A DNA stretch of 64,000 bases. Origin: Bog-756 sp963725275 (GTDB lineage: Bacteria; Actinomycetota; Acidimicrobiia; Acidimicrobiales; RAAP-2). The first letter of the stretch is position 1. Every line of letters starts with the position of its first letter. Of this stretch, positions 51,908 to 60,727 are shown piece after piece. The DNA is taken from the NCBI GenBank assembly GCA_963725275.1, contig CAVRXS010000005.1, positions 248,001 to 312,000 on the forward strand, read 5' to 3'. The translations under genes and the position numbers were made by a program. A model generated the notes under the pieces. That model was given only the letters and a program-made list of their open reading frames with translations, had not been told where the DNA came from and made no database searches.

Positions 51908-53620
51908 TCAGGTGGTGAGCGCGCGCGCATTGCGGATCGACAGGGCGACCAGGGTCAGCGTTGGGCCGTAGCCGGTCGCGGTCGGGAAGGGCGAGGAGTC
52001 GGCGATGACAACGTTGGGGACGTCGTGGAGCCGCCCCCATTCGTCACAGACCGAGGTCGCCGGGTCGGTCCCCATGCGCACCGTGCCCACGACGTGGCGC
52101 GATGTCGGGATGCTCGGCATCCCCTGCAATTCCTCCATGAAGTCGGTGCCGAGTCGCTCGAGGAGATCGCTGTCCAGACCCTCGAGGAAGTCGGTGCCCA
52201 CACGAGGCGAGGTCGTGCTCTGGGACCAGAGCGCCCCCGCCTCTTTGAGGATGGCCTCGAGCTTGGGGGCGTAGTAGGCCGAAGCTGCCAACTCGTGGCG
52301 GTGTGGGTGGTACGTGGTGCGGGCCACCGGAAGGCCGTGGATGTCGCGGATCGTGGGGTCGAGGTCGACGCGATTTGTGGCCTGAGGGAGGTCCTCTCCT
52401 TGCATGGTGAAGCCGACAAGATGGTCGCGCATCGGCGATTCGCGCATCCCGTGTTTGTGCGTGGGTCCCCACGGATAGATCTTGGCCTCGAGCACGGGAT
52501 GGGCCGCCCCGCCGTGCTCGACCAGGCCGCCTTTGATCCAGGGCAGACCGGCTTCAGCGGCCGCGGCTCGTGCCGCTTTGTCGACGACGATGTGGTCGTC
52601 GTGGGTGTGGGTCACAGAGCGCCCCTTGTGGGCGTGGACCCGCATCGGCAGTTGGCCGAACGTGAGGGTCTGGAAGTGGAACATGAGGTTGCGCCCGATC
52701 ATCGGGTGGTCGAGGCCAGACAGGAGCAGGAGCCGCGGGGTCTCCATGGCCCCAGCGGCGACGATCACATGCGCGGCCGTCTCGGTGTGGGTGTTGCCCG
52801 CGGCGTCGATCCACTCGACGCCGGTGGCCCGGCCATTGGCCACGATGATCCTCTTCACGAACGAGTCGGGACGGAGTTCGGCCCGACCCGAGAGGAGCGC
52901 CCGACGGAGGAGCGCCACCGGGTCGCCCTTGGCGTGGATGGGGCAGCCAAAAAAGGCGCAGAAGCCGCAGTTGTTGCAGGCAGGTCGGCCGTCGTAGGGG
53001 ACAGAGTTGCAGCCCGTAGGAGCTGGGTACGGGTGGTAGCCGAGGCGCTCGGCTGCTGCGGAGGTCACGACGGCGCAGTACATGGGGGCGCCAGGAGGCA
53101 TCGGGTAGGGACCCGATCGCCACGGGGCGAACGGGTTGGCGTCGGCGTCACCTGCCACCCCGACGGCGCGCTCAGCCTCGGCGTAGTACGGCTCGAGATC
53201 GTCGTAGCCGATGGGCCAGTCGGCGACGGTGGCTCTCTCCACCGGCCCGAGCTCAGAGAGGACTCGAAAGTCGTCTTCACGAAAGCGCGGCAGCTTGCCG
53301 TCCGCGTGGACCCCACCTCCGCCAACTGTGGCCGGAAGATTGTTGACCTCACCAGTGTGCAGGCGGTCGCCATCCTCCTCTCGGAGGCGGAAGGTTCTCG
53401 GCTCGAGCCAGGGGTCGGGCCCGAGGAAGTGGCGGCTCCAGAACTTGATCTCGTCGTTGGAGTACTCGTAGAGGAGCTCATTCGGGTCCTCGAGGTCGAT
53501 CAGGTGGTTCCGCCCTCGCTCGAAGATCACGACGGAACGGCCCGCAGCCGTGAGCACGTCGGCCGCGGTCGAACCGCCTGGTCCGGAACCCACGATGATT
53601 ACGTCGAAGTCGCGGCTCAC
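51908..53620 (-). CDS. GMC-family FAD-dependent dehydrogenase, large subunit
   Basis: A 570-aa flavoprotein: FAD loop DVIIVGSGPGGSTAADVLTAAGRSVVIFE at the start, VGGGGVHADGKLPRF, and the C-terminal GMC signature GTVRMGTDPATSVCDEWGRLHDVPNVVIADSSPFPT. A cysteine cluster CNNCGFCAFFGCPIHAKGD is in the middle. The gene for the small gluconate-2-dehydrogenase-type subunit overlaps its start (GTGA), as in two- or three-subunit sugar-acid or alcohol dehydrogenases. No cytochrome subunit is nearby and neither protein has an export signal, so the acceptor is unknown. GTG at 53620 is the start. Confidence 0.88.
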   Translation of the reverse strand: MSRDFDVIIVGSGPGGSTAADVLTAAGRSVVIFERGRNHLIDLEDPNELLYEYSNDEIKFWSRHFLGPDPWLEPRTFRLREEDGDRLHTGEVNNLPATVGGGGVHADGKLPRFREDDFRVLSELGPVERATVADWPIGYDDLEPYYAEAERAVGVAGDADANPFAPWRSGPYPMPPGAPMYCAVVTSAAAERLGYHPYPAPTGCNSVPYDGRPACNNCGFCAFFGCPIHAKGDPVALLRRALLSGRAELRPDSFVKRIIVANGRATGVEWIDAAGNTHTETAAHVIVAAGAMETPRLLLLSGLDHPMIGRNLMFHFQTLTFGQLPMRVHAHKGRSVTHTHDDHIVVDKAARAAAAEAGLPWIKGGLVEHGGAAHPVLEAKIYPWGPTHKHGMRESPMRDHLVGFTMQGEDLPQATNRVDLDPTIRDIHGLPVARTTYHPHRHELAASAYYAPKLEAILKEAGALWSQSTTSPRVGTDFLEGLDSDLLERLGTDFMEELQGMPSIPTSRHVVGTVRMGTDPATSVCDEWGRLHDVPNVVIADSSPFPTATGYGPTLTLVALSIRNARALTT

Positions 53621-54177
53621 GGCTGGGTGACCTCCTCGTCGGTGTATCCCCTCGGTTGGACGTCGCCGTCCCATCCGATGTTGTGCCAACCGACCAGGCC
53701 GCGATTGCCCAGGTACTCTGGCGCGCCGTACATCCCCTCGCAGGCGTGGCCGTAGAGGAGAATGGTGAACTCGCGGTTCTCACGCAGGCGCAGGTCCTGC
53801 TCCTCACCGGGCAGCTCGATGAAGTCCTCGCCAAGAGCGACGATGCCCTGCTGGTAGCGCTCCTGGAGGCCGCGCACCGGTCCGAGCCGCTCGCGCTCGG
53901 GGATGCCCAACGACCCTTCGATGCGCGTCCGCCACGCGAGCTCGTCGCGCGGTGCCAGCCGGTGGAAGGTGGCGAAGCCGGGAGCGCCGCCGAACCGTCC
54001 CGAGAACGGCCCTCCCGCCCAGATCAGAGGGGGATCGCTGGCAAAGGCGCCGAGGAACCCGTCGATGTAGTCGACGACGCCCGCTTCGGTCGCGCCGGGA
54101 TCCTCATCGGTCGGGATCAAGCGGGCGCACGCCGCCTGCACGACTGCATACTGACGTTCGTCGAAGAACCGGGGCAT
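53617..54177 (-). CDS. Gluconate 2-dehydrogenase subunit 3 family protein
   Basis: A 186-aa small subunit: FFDERQYAVVQAACARLIPTDEDPGATEAGVVDYIDGFLGAF is the characteristic first part, and LYGHACEGMYGAPEYLGNRGLVGWHNIGWDGDVQPRGYTDEEV the last. Such subunits are required for export or assembly of the GMC partner. Here a Tat signal is not visible at the N-terminus, which begins MPRFFDERQY directly. The stop overlaps the GTG of the large subunit. Confidence 0.88.
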   Translation of the reverse strand: MPRFFDERQYAVVQAACARLIPTDEDPGATEAGVVDYIDGFLGAFASDPPLIWAGGPFSGRFGGAPGFATFHRLAPRDELAWRTRIEGSLGIPERERLGPVRGLQERYQQGIVALGEDFIELPGEEQDLRLRENREFTILLYGHACEGMYGAPEYLGNRGLVGWHNIGWDGDVQPRGYTDEEVTQP

Positions 54178-54301
54178 GTGTCCGAGTGTAGGTCTGGGTA
54201 TGCGTCGCGCCGCAAACCCGATGGTTCATCGATTGACTTTCCCGCTGCGGCCGTTCCGCCCGACCGGCACCATCCCAGCTGATCGCGGCGGCGTTGAGCG
54301 G

Positions 54302-54670
54302 TTACCGGCCGTACCGGTCCTGTAGGCGGACAACGTCGTCGAGCTCGGTAGTGCTCGCTTCCAGTACATCGGTATCGACGATCGCGATCATCCGGTGTCG
54401 AACTCCGGGACGGATGTGTACCGACTCCTCAGGGAGCAGCTCGAACGACTCGAGATCGTCGTCGCCGGCGCCTACCTCGAGCAACAGGCGGCCCGCCTGC
54501 ACGCAGATCGTTTCTTCCTTGTGCTCGTGATACTGCAGCGATAGAGCGTGTCCCTGGTTTATGTGGAGCACCTTGCCGCAGTACTTTCCATCGACGAGCG
54601 CGAAATGGAGTTCGTAACCCCAAGGCTTCTCGACCTGGCGGGCGCGCTCCACCCAATCGGATTTGGACAT
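54302..54670 (-). CDS. Cupin-domain protein (mannose-6-phosphate isomerase type II-like)
   Basis: A 122-aa single cupin: VEKPWGYELHFALVDGKYCGKVLHINQGHALSLQYHEHKEETICVQAGRLLLEVG gives the first cupin motif with two histidines and a glutamate as metal ligands. LLPEESVHIRPGVRHRMIAI is the second with the last histidine. The size and PWGYE start resemble the cupin half of GDP-mannose pyrophosphorylases and related lone cupins. The role is unknown; it may bind a sugar phosphate. A TAGTCT lies 6 nt before the ATG. Confidence 0.88.
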   Translation of the reverse strand: MSKSDWVERARQVEKPWGYELHFALVDGKYCGKVLHINQGHALSLQYHEHKEETICVQAGRLLLEVGAGDDDLESFELLPEESVHIRPGVRHRMIAIVDTDVLEASTTELDDVVRLQDRYGR

Positions 54671-54676
54671 GGCGGC

Positions 54677-54682
54677 AGACTA
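54677..54682 (-). promoter_or_regulatory. Candidate -10 box of the cupin gene
   Basis: On the minus strand TAGTCT lies 6 nt before the ATG at 54670 with no ribosome site, like the other leaderless-type starts in this window. Confidence 0.4.
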
Positions 54683-54846
54683 CCGGTGGCTCCCATGGTG
54701 AGCGTCCGACGGCCGTCCAGCCTCGCTACGTCGTTCGCTACTGTTCGGAAGCCGCCGAAGGAAGCGTTCCTTGTTCGACGATGTGGTCGTAGATGGCTTC
54801 GAGTGCCTGGCTCAGGGGGACGAGCAGCTTCTTGGGACCGTTGCTC

Positions 54847-55011
54847 ATGGTGATTCTGCTTGCCTTCCTACTCGTCGCACTCTTTGCCGGCCTCGGGTTT
54901 GCTCTCCATTTCCTCTGGATCGTGGCCGTGGTTCTCTTGGTGCTCTGGCTCGTCGGCCTGGCGTTTGGCCGAGGCGAGCGTGCAGGTCGCCATGGCTTCT
55001 ACCGGTGGTAG
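54847..55011 (+). CDS. Small hydrophobic membrane protein
   Basis: A protein of 54 aa with two adjacent membrane segments: MVILLAFLLVALFAGLGFAL and HFLWIVAVVLLVLWLVGLAFG, then a short basic end RGERAGRHGFYRW. The second segment resembles the small lmo0937/DUF5670-like membrane proteins. The frame is open from 54793, so a longer form is possible. It runs convergently with the ferritin-like gene. The function is unknown. Confidence 0.6.
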   Translation: MVILLAFLLVALFAGLGFALHFLWIVAVVLLVLWLVGLAFGRGERAGRHGFYRW

Positions 55012-55037
55012 CAGGTCAGTCGTGTGATGACCGCGGC

Positions 55038-55415
55038 TTATTGCGCGTCTCCCTTCAAGCTGCCGATAGCGAGTGAATCGGACGCACCTTCCGCTGCCGT
55101 CATCGGCCCGGTAATGCCGCTTACCGGACCGACTTCGGTAATCGGCTGATCGGTGAACAGGTATCGACGGAGGTTCGCGTCAAGGGCGGAGTCGCGACGT
55201 CGGAGCCATTCGAGGAGCATCGCCGCGTGTTCCTTCTCGTCATCTCGGTTGTAGGCGAGGACGGACGCGAGGCTGGTGTCAGACGTTGCTGAGACCCGCT
55301 GGTCGTACCAATCAATAGCCTCCAACTCCTCGCACAATGACGTCATGGCTCGGTGGTAATCGATCGTCGCCTCATCGAGGAGTGACGTTGGTTCGTGTAG
55401 TCCTTCGCTCGCCAT
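55038..55415 (-). CDS. Encapsulated ferritin (EncFtn)-like protein with cargo tail
   Basis: A 125-aa ferritin-like protein. EELEAIDWYDQRV and NRDDEKEHAAMLLEWLRRRD correspond to the half-ferritin core and the iron ligands (Glu, Glu and ExxH) of EncFtn, which oxidises iron inside encapsulin shells. LRRYLFTDQPI matches as well. The C-terminus SLAIGSLKGDAQ matches the SLxIGSLK peptide that docks cargo to encapsulin. The ATG at 55415 has AAGGAG upstream, so the longer repeat-derived reading is rejected. No encapsulin shell gene is in this window. A 7-bp repeat array stands about 60 bp before the start. Confidence 0.88.
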   Translation of the reverse strand: MASEGLHEPTSLLDEATIDYHRAMTSLCEELEAIDWYDQRVSATSDTSLASVLAYNRDDEKEHAAMLLEWLRRRDSALDANLRRYLFTDQPITEVGPVSGITGPMTAAEGASDSLAIGSLKGDAQ

Positions 55416-55473
55416 TGGCTCGTCTCCTTTCACGAGAGGGATCTCGTGATCCCTCTGTCTGAGATACCTATCA

Positions 55474-55557
55474 CGGTCGCCGGTCGCCGGTCGCCGGTCG
55501 CCGGTCGCCGGTCGCCGGTCGCCGGTCGCCGGTCTCCGGTCTCCGGTCTCCGGTCGC
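55474..55557. repeat. Heptanucleotide tandem array (CGGTCGC x 12)
   Basis: Twelve uninterrupted 7-bp units, 55474-55557. Copies 9-11 read CGGTCTC and the rest CGGTCGC. It lies between the EncFtn start (55415) and the broken MFS gene stop (55622), in the region where the EncFtn promoter should be. Confidence 0.94.
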
Positions 55558-55621
55558 CGACGACTCACGTCCGTCTGCGGTCAAGTGGCCGTCCTGGGCG
55601 ATGCCCGCCACCAGGTTCGAC

Positions 55622-56929
55622 TCACGTCCCCTCGCTTGTCTCCAGCCGATGCGTTTGCAGGGCGACGAACGAAATGACCGTGAGAATTGCGAGGCCGATC
55701 GAACAGACGAGCACAGACCGGAAGATACCGAAGGACTCAGAGGAGATTCCGACTCCGATGACGGGGATCGTCAGTCCCAAGTAGCACAGCACGAAGTACG
55801 AAGAGACGACCTGTCCCCTTCGCTCGGGCGGGGCCAGCCGATTGGCGGTCGAGAGACTGCCCAGGAAGACGCAGCCCACTGCGATCCCGCCGACGGCGGC
55901 ACCGGCCAGGAAGAGACCCAATGATGCCTGCGACAACCCCGCCACGATCAGCGCAGGGACCAAGAGGAAGAAGCGCGAGGCCGAATGAGACAACCTTGCG
56001 GTAATCCAAATGACCAACGCAGATCTGGGTCACCACCGAGATACCGAACACCATGAATACCACTGCGCCCGCGACGGCATAGCTGTCTTCATGTAGGACG
56101 TCGCGGAGAAACGTTGGTGCCAACGCGCTGAAGATCCCGAGCAGACCGAATGCAGCGAATCCGGCGATCCCAGCTGCGAGGAACTCGCGTCTCCCCGCGG
56201 CCGGCAGGCCGAAGCCGACGAAGCGAAGGGACAGCCGCTGACGTTGAGAAACCGTCTCGGGTACCGAAGCCACGGCAACCGCTCCGACCGCCAGCAAGAC
56301 CAAGTACATTTCGAAGACGAGAACTGTCGGGTTCGGCGCGAACTGTGCGAACAGGCCGGCAATGAGCGGACCGAGGCCGAGACCGCCCGTATTGACGACC
56401 GTGGCGACGATCGATGCCCGGCGCGGCTTTGCCGAACCAGCATCTCGGTGAGTGCCGCGGTTCCAGTCCCGGTCATGAGGCCGGCAGAGAAACCTGAGAG
56501 CACGCGGCCTACGAAGAGCCACCCGACGGACGACGCGATGATGAACACGACGGTGCTCAGCGTGCTGAGAGCGAGCACAGCTGCCAACACCGGCCTCCGC
56601 CCGACCTGATCCGAGACGCGGCCCGCGAATACCAGAGCGACGAGCACACCGGCGGCGTAGACCGCGTAGATGAGGGTGATGACAGCGGACGAAAAGTGCC
56701 ACTGCATCTGGTAGATCACGTATAAGGGGGTGGGAAGCGTCGTCCCCAGCATGACGGCAGCGAAGACGTAGGCAATCAACCAGAACGCCGTCTCGTTGGA
56801 TGCTCGAAGGATCGGGCGCTCTGCGGCTATTGCCTCATCGAGGCAGTCGAAGCAGGGCTTGGCTGGAGGCTTCGTTCCGGCTCGCTGCGCGGTCACTTTT
56901 CGATCAACCCTCGTCCTCTGTTGACCCAA
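55622..56929 (-). pseudogene. MFS transporter, two frameshifts
   Basis: A major facilitator of about 435 aa spread over three frames. The first carries ASNETAFWLIAYVFAAVMLGTTLPTPLYVIYQMQWHFSSAVITLIYAVYAAGVLVALVFAGRVSDQVGRRPVL, with the GRxSDxxGRRP loop after segment 2. It slips near 56430; VATVVNTGGLGLGPLIAGLFAQF follows, then slips again near 55970; VPALIVAGLSQASLGLFLAGAAVGGIAVG follows to 55622. Each lesion is one extra base. The N-terminus has a Cys/Pro-rich leader whose start (TTG at 56929, or GTG at 56896) is uncertain. The substrate is unknown. Confidence 0.8.
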
Positions 56930-57170
56930 GGTCGTGCCTGGTCAACGCGGCAGGTCAGGACCAATGACGCATCAACGGGGATAGGACTCGAGGTCTCTCA
57001 CCAGATGGCCCGGACCGCGGGCGGGCGCTTGAGCGTAAAAAGTCGGCGCAAGGTTCCATGGGCCTTCTCCTTCGTCGCGCACATCATTCGTCCGGGCCCA
57101 TTCGGGAGTCAACCGCCTCGGTACACGGGATTCGGGACCAGCCGGCCGAAGCTGGCTGCGCCCGCCGACC

Positions 57171-58745
57171 CTAGTCAGCGACCTTGGCCGACCCCAGTTT
57201 CGGGAACAGCCGGGCGCATATCCGGTGGACGATGTCGAGTGCGGCATCGGGTGATATCTCGGCCTCGGGGTTTGAGGGAACCGAAGGAATCCCCTTTGCA
57301 AGTCCCTCTGCGTGGAGGAGCAAGCCGTGGCAGACGTGTCGACCCAAGGTGCTGATGGCGCCTCGGTCGGCCACCCGTTGCTCTTGATACGCCGGAACGG
57401 CGATCGGGGCTACAGCGGGCCAGGTTGCAACCGGGCGCGGTTGGTCAAGACTGAAGACGTGATCGAAGGTCCGGGCTTCAGCCTCGCGCTTCGAGAACGG
57501 CTCTCCGAGTCCCCACACTTTGCGCAAGGTGGCGATCATCGATGTGTGTCGGTACTCGTCGATGAACACGGAGTTCTCCGGAACCCACGGCGACACGACT
57601 ATGGCTGGAACCCGGTAACCCGACCGATCGAACTCGAAGGTCGGCATTCCCTTCGGCATTGCTGCATCTGGTGGCGTAACGAGGCCCGGTGGCACGTGAT
57701 CGTAGGTGCCGCCCGGCTCGTCCCAACCGACGAACAAGGTCGTGTTGTAGACGTTCGATTCGCCAGACGTCGGTGCCGACGTCACCGCGTTGTAGATGCG
57801 GGCCAGAAACGCCTCGCCGGCCAGGATCGACGATGGGGGATCGATTTCCACGTCCAGTCCTGGGAGTAATGCCCTGCCAAAGGCGGGGTGATAATCGCCA
57901 TGACCAGCCAACAGATTGGGCTCGATGAGCGAGAAACTTGGCAGGGTCCCTTCGGCACAATCGCGTTCGAACTCGGAGAAGGGAACGAAGTGGGTGGCGA
58001 AGCGATCTCGAAGTCGGGACATGTGGATGATCCCTGTGAATGAGATCGGATCCGGCTCGAGGACATAGATCTTCCAGGTCTTGCCTGTTGATTCCAGCCG
58101 GTTGAAGATGGTCTCGGCGTTGTTGTGGTGCATGAAGTGGCTCATCGGCCGATTGACGACGAGCCCCGATGCCGTCCCAGCGGTCCAAAAGGACCTGTTG
58201 GTCATTGTCTGAGACGGGACCTCGGAGAACCAATGGTCGAAGACGCCGAACCCACGTGCGATCGAGCTGATGACGGGAACCTGCTCGGGCGTGTAGCCAG
58301 TCATGATCTGTCGGTACTCGTCATAGGTGGGCTGGCGGCCCATTTCGACGGTGAAGAAGCTGATGTAGTCGGTGACGAAGCCGTCCATGGTCGGCTCTTG
58401 TCCGGGCGCGGGAGCGTTGAAGGGCGCCACCATTTCGGTGGCGTCTTTGAATCGATTGGGCTTGTCCAGCACGTTGAACAGCTGCGTATTCGTATGCTGG
58501 AATTCCTCGCCCGGGTCCGGGTTGGGAGCGTCCATACTGCTTGCCGCTTCGAAGGGGACGACTCGCCGCTCGGCCCCGTGTTCGGCCCAGTCGGGAATCG
58601 GGTTGGACAGATGCTTCCCGATGACACCCTCATAGGAGGGAACCTCGCCCGGTTCGTAGAGATACCCGAGGAGATTGTCAAAAGACCGATTTTCGAACAG
58701 CACCAGGACGACGTGATCCATGGCGTTGGCGCGGTCAGTGACCAT
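57171..58745 (-). CDS. Phospholipase C / acid phosphatase-type phosphoesterase
   Basis: A 524-aa member of the phosphoesterase family PF04185. The start MDHVVLVLFENRSFDNLLGYLYEPGE carries the ENRSFD nucleophile region, MSHFMHHNNAETIFNRL and FSLIEPNLLAGHGDYHPAFG belong to the core, and the metal residues are in LFVGWDEPGGTYDHVPPG. The C-terminus SPWVPENSVFIDEYRHTSMIATLRKVWGL is also typical. No signal peptide is present in the 524-aa form, whereas most relatives are exported. The gap 56930-57170 upstream of the end holds nothing recognised. Confidence 0.88.
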   Translation of the reverse strand: MVTDRANAMDHVVLVLFENRSFDNLLGYLYEPGEVPSYEGVIGKHLSNPIPDWAEHGAERRVVPFEAASSMDAPNPDPGEEFQHTNTQLFNVLDKPNRFKDATEMVAPFNAPAPGQEPTMDGFVTDYISFFTVEMGRQPTYDEYRQIMTGYTPEQVPVISSIARGFGVFDHWFSEVPSQTMTNRSFWTAGTASGLVVNRPMSHFMHHNNAETIFNRLESTGKTWKIYVLEPDPISFTGIIHMSRLRDRFATHFVPFSEFERDCAEGTLPSFSLIEPNLLAGHGDYHPAFGRALLPGLDVEIDPPSSILAGEAFLARIYNAVTSAPTSGESNVYNTTLFVGWDEPGGTYDHVPPGLVTPPDAAMPKGMPTFEFDRSGYRVPAIVVSPWVPENSVFIDEYRHTSMIATLRKVWGLGEPFSKREAEARTFDHVFSLDQPRPVATWPAVAPIAVPAYQEQRVADRGAISTLGRHVCHGLLLHAEGLAKGIPSVPSNPEAEISPDAALDIVHRICARLFPKLGSAKVAD

Positions 58746-59024
58746 TACTCATCCATTCCGACGTCTCTGCCCGGGGAAGGCCGCATTCCCCGGTAGGGGA
58801 TCGACACTGATCGAGACGCGCGGCGTGGGTCGTTGTTACTGATCAACTGCTTCACGAGGGCACTGGATCATAGGGTTTTGGCTGTTCACCCTAGTATCGG
58901 TAGCTGTCGATCGTAGATCGCTGAGCGGGCACGGAATCCGGCCTTCGTGGCGGGGATTGGGCATTCGACCACATCGGTCGGATCACTCACCGAGCCCTCG
59001 GGACCCGATACCGCCACTGAGCTC

Positions 59025-59348
59025 TCAGGGGATCGAGGACGAATCGATGCGCGACACGATCCGCTCCGCGACTTGCCTGAAGCGGCGCAACTGCTCGGGC
59101 GACAGGACGTCAATGACGAGGGAGCGGACGTATGCAACGTGTGCCGGAGCGGCGTCTTCGAGAGCTCGGACGCCGCTCTCGGTGAGGATCGCGTTGGTGA
59201 ACCGACCGTCGGAAGGATCAGGCTCGCGCCGGACCAACCCTCGATTCTCGAGTCGTTTGACGACCCGCGACAGACGGGACAGCGACGCGTTGGTGACCAC
59301 CCCGAGGGAGCTCATCCTCATCATGTGGTCCGGGCTCTTTACCAGCAT
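59025..59348 (-). pseudogene. MarR-family regulator, 5'-truncated remnant
   Basis: The sequence MSSLGVVTNASLSRLSRVVKRLENRGLVRREPDPSDGRFTNAILTESGVRALEDAAPAHVAYVRSLVIDVLSPEQLRRFRQVAERI is the DNA-recognition helix onward of a MarR protein. The first 50 or so residues (dimer helix and helix 2) are missing. At its 5' end it runs directly into a truncated luciferase-type gene, so a deletion joined two pieces. It may still be translated from 59348 but is unlikely to dimerise normally. The gap 58746-59024 holds no gene I can support. Confidence 0.65.
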
Positions 59349-59863
59349 CGCGAATGCCCGTACTTCCCGAGCGCTCGTTCGTAGAGATCGACCAACGGTG
59401 AGAATCGGGCAGGAGGCCCGCCAATGACGGCCAGCATCAGGGGTAGTCCGTAGCGGGCGGCACGGATGACCGACTGAGGACTACCTCCCACGCCGACCCA
59501 TGTCGGCAGATGTCCCTCTGTAAGGGGAGGACTGAGTGACTGATTGGTAAGCGGAGACCGGAACTTCCCCGACCAGGTGACGGGCTGATCTCGCAGCAAT
59601 CTCCTGAGCAATTCGAGCTTTTCCTCGAAGATGTCCTCGTAGTCGGGGAGGTCGTATCCGAACAAGGGAAAGGACTCCGTCAGCGACCCGCGTCCGACGA
59701 TGAGTTGAGCCCGACCATTGGAGACAGCGTCGAGGGTGGAGAATTCGGTAAACACCCGAACCGGATCTTGCGTACTCAATACGGTCACTGCTGTGCCTAG
59801 CCGTATGCGCTCGGTTCGGCCGGCAATCGCAGCCAAGATCACATGCCCGGCGGAGTCCATCAT
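59339..59863 (-). pseudogene. LLM-class flavin-dependent oxidoreductase, truncated at both ends
   Basis: The middle of a luciferase-like monooxygenase: VILAAIAGRTERIRLGTAVTVLSTQDPVRVFTEFSTLDAVSNGRAQLIVGRGSLTESFPLFGYDLPDYEDIFEEKLELL, then GGSPQSVIRAARYGLPLMLAVIGGPP. About 60 N-terminal residues, including the first barrel strands, and about 100 C-terminal residues are missing. It ends ALGKYGHSRCW at the junction with the MarR fragment. Without the C-terminal barrel strands it cannot fold as an enzyme. Confidence 0.75.
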
Positions 59864-59865
59864 GT

Positions 59866-60099
59866 CAGAGCGGCAATGAACTCCTCACCACCCTTAACGA
59901 ACGCCTGCGGGCTGCAGAGGCGCACCTGCTTGCCCCGCTTGCCGAGGAAACGCGCGATGGGTTCCGTGCTCCGGTGCGGTTGCTCGCCACCCAGCTCGAT
60001 GCGCTTGACCCGCCCGACAGTCCGTGCGACCTGGCTGACGAGGTGGACGCCGAAGTACCCGCTTCCCGACAGCGTCTTCGGGCAGCCGGATCGCGCTAG
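59866..60099 (+). pseudogene. Possible regulator C-terminal remnant
   Basis: A plus-strand frame without a start encodes GNELLTTLNERLRAAEAHLLAPLAEETRDGFRAPVRLLATQLDALD, like the C-terminal dimer helices of MarR-type proteins, then ends at TAG 60097-60099. It abuts the broken 5' end of the luciferase-type fragment on the other strand. The identification rests on general pattern only. Confidence 0.3.
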
Positions 60100-60245
60100 C
60101 ACCAGTGGGAGAGAGCTCGGTCGTGGTCGGGACCGGGCGTCGGTCCGGAGACAGCGAGAAGGGCGGATACCGAGACGGCTGCGTAGGCTGACCGCGTGAC
60201 CGGCACGTTCCCGTATCGTTGACCGAAACGCATCAGGAGGCACCC

Positions 60246-60593
60246 ATGACCGATTCCATAGATCCGGAGGTTCCACCGAGCGGCACAGGTTGCGTCGAGT
60301 GTTCCGAGTCTGGCGGATGGTGGCTCCATCTACGCCGTTGTACGGAGTGCGGCCACATTGGGTGCTGTGATGAGTCCCTGAGCAAACATGCAACCGCGCA
60401 TGCGGGCTCATCAGGTCATCCTGTTATCTGCAGCTTCGAGCCGGGCGAGGATTGGTTCTGGGACTACCGGACCAGGGAGTACGTCGAAGGTCCTCGTCTC
60501 GCACCCCCGCAGCACCATCCACTCGACCAAACCGTGCCAGGACCAAGCGAGCGCGTTCCGGCCAACTGGCAGAACCTCTTGATGGAACAGTGA
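60246..60593 (+). CDS. UBP-type zinc-finger protein
   Basis: A 115-aa protein dominated by a UBP-type zinc finger: GTGCVECSESGGWWLHLRRCTECGHIGCCDESLSKHATAHAGSSGHPVICSFEPGEDWFWDY, with the full set of cysteines and histidines. The tail reads GPSERVPANWQNLL. In bacteria such fingers accompany thioredoxin-reductase-like flavoproteins, and one lies next door. The ATG at 60246 follows AGGAGG by 6 nt; a longer reading from 60219 is less likely. Confidence 0.9.
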   Translation: MTDSIDPEVPPSGTGCVECSESGGWWLHLRRCTECGHIGCCDESLSKHATAHAGSSGHPVICSFEPGEDWFWDYRTREYVEGPRLAPPQHHPLDQTVPGPSERVPANWQNLLMEQ

Positions 60594-60727
60594 TCAGACA
60601 AATGGACTGCATGGGCCGTGGCCGGTCTGAAGACGGTATGGCAACTCGACGGGAACCGCCGCGTGGCCACCGCCACGTGTGTCCCGTGGATGTGCGATCC
60701 TGACGTCATGAAGGTGGGAGAACCGCC

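Noticed and set aside
55416..55568. N-terminal extension of the EncFtn frame (RRPATGD repeats)
   Set aside because: It is only translation of the 7-bp DNA array. A ribosome site and EncFtn homology support the start at 55415.
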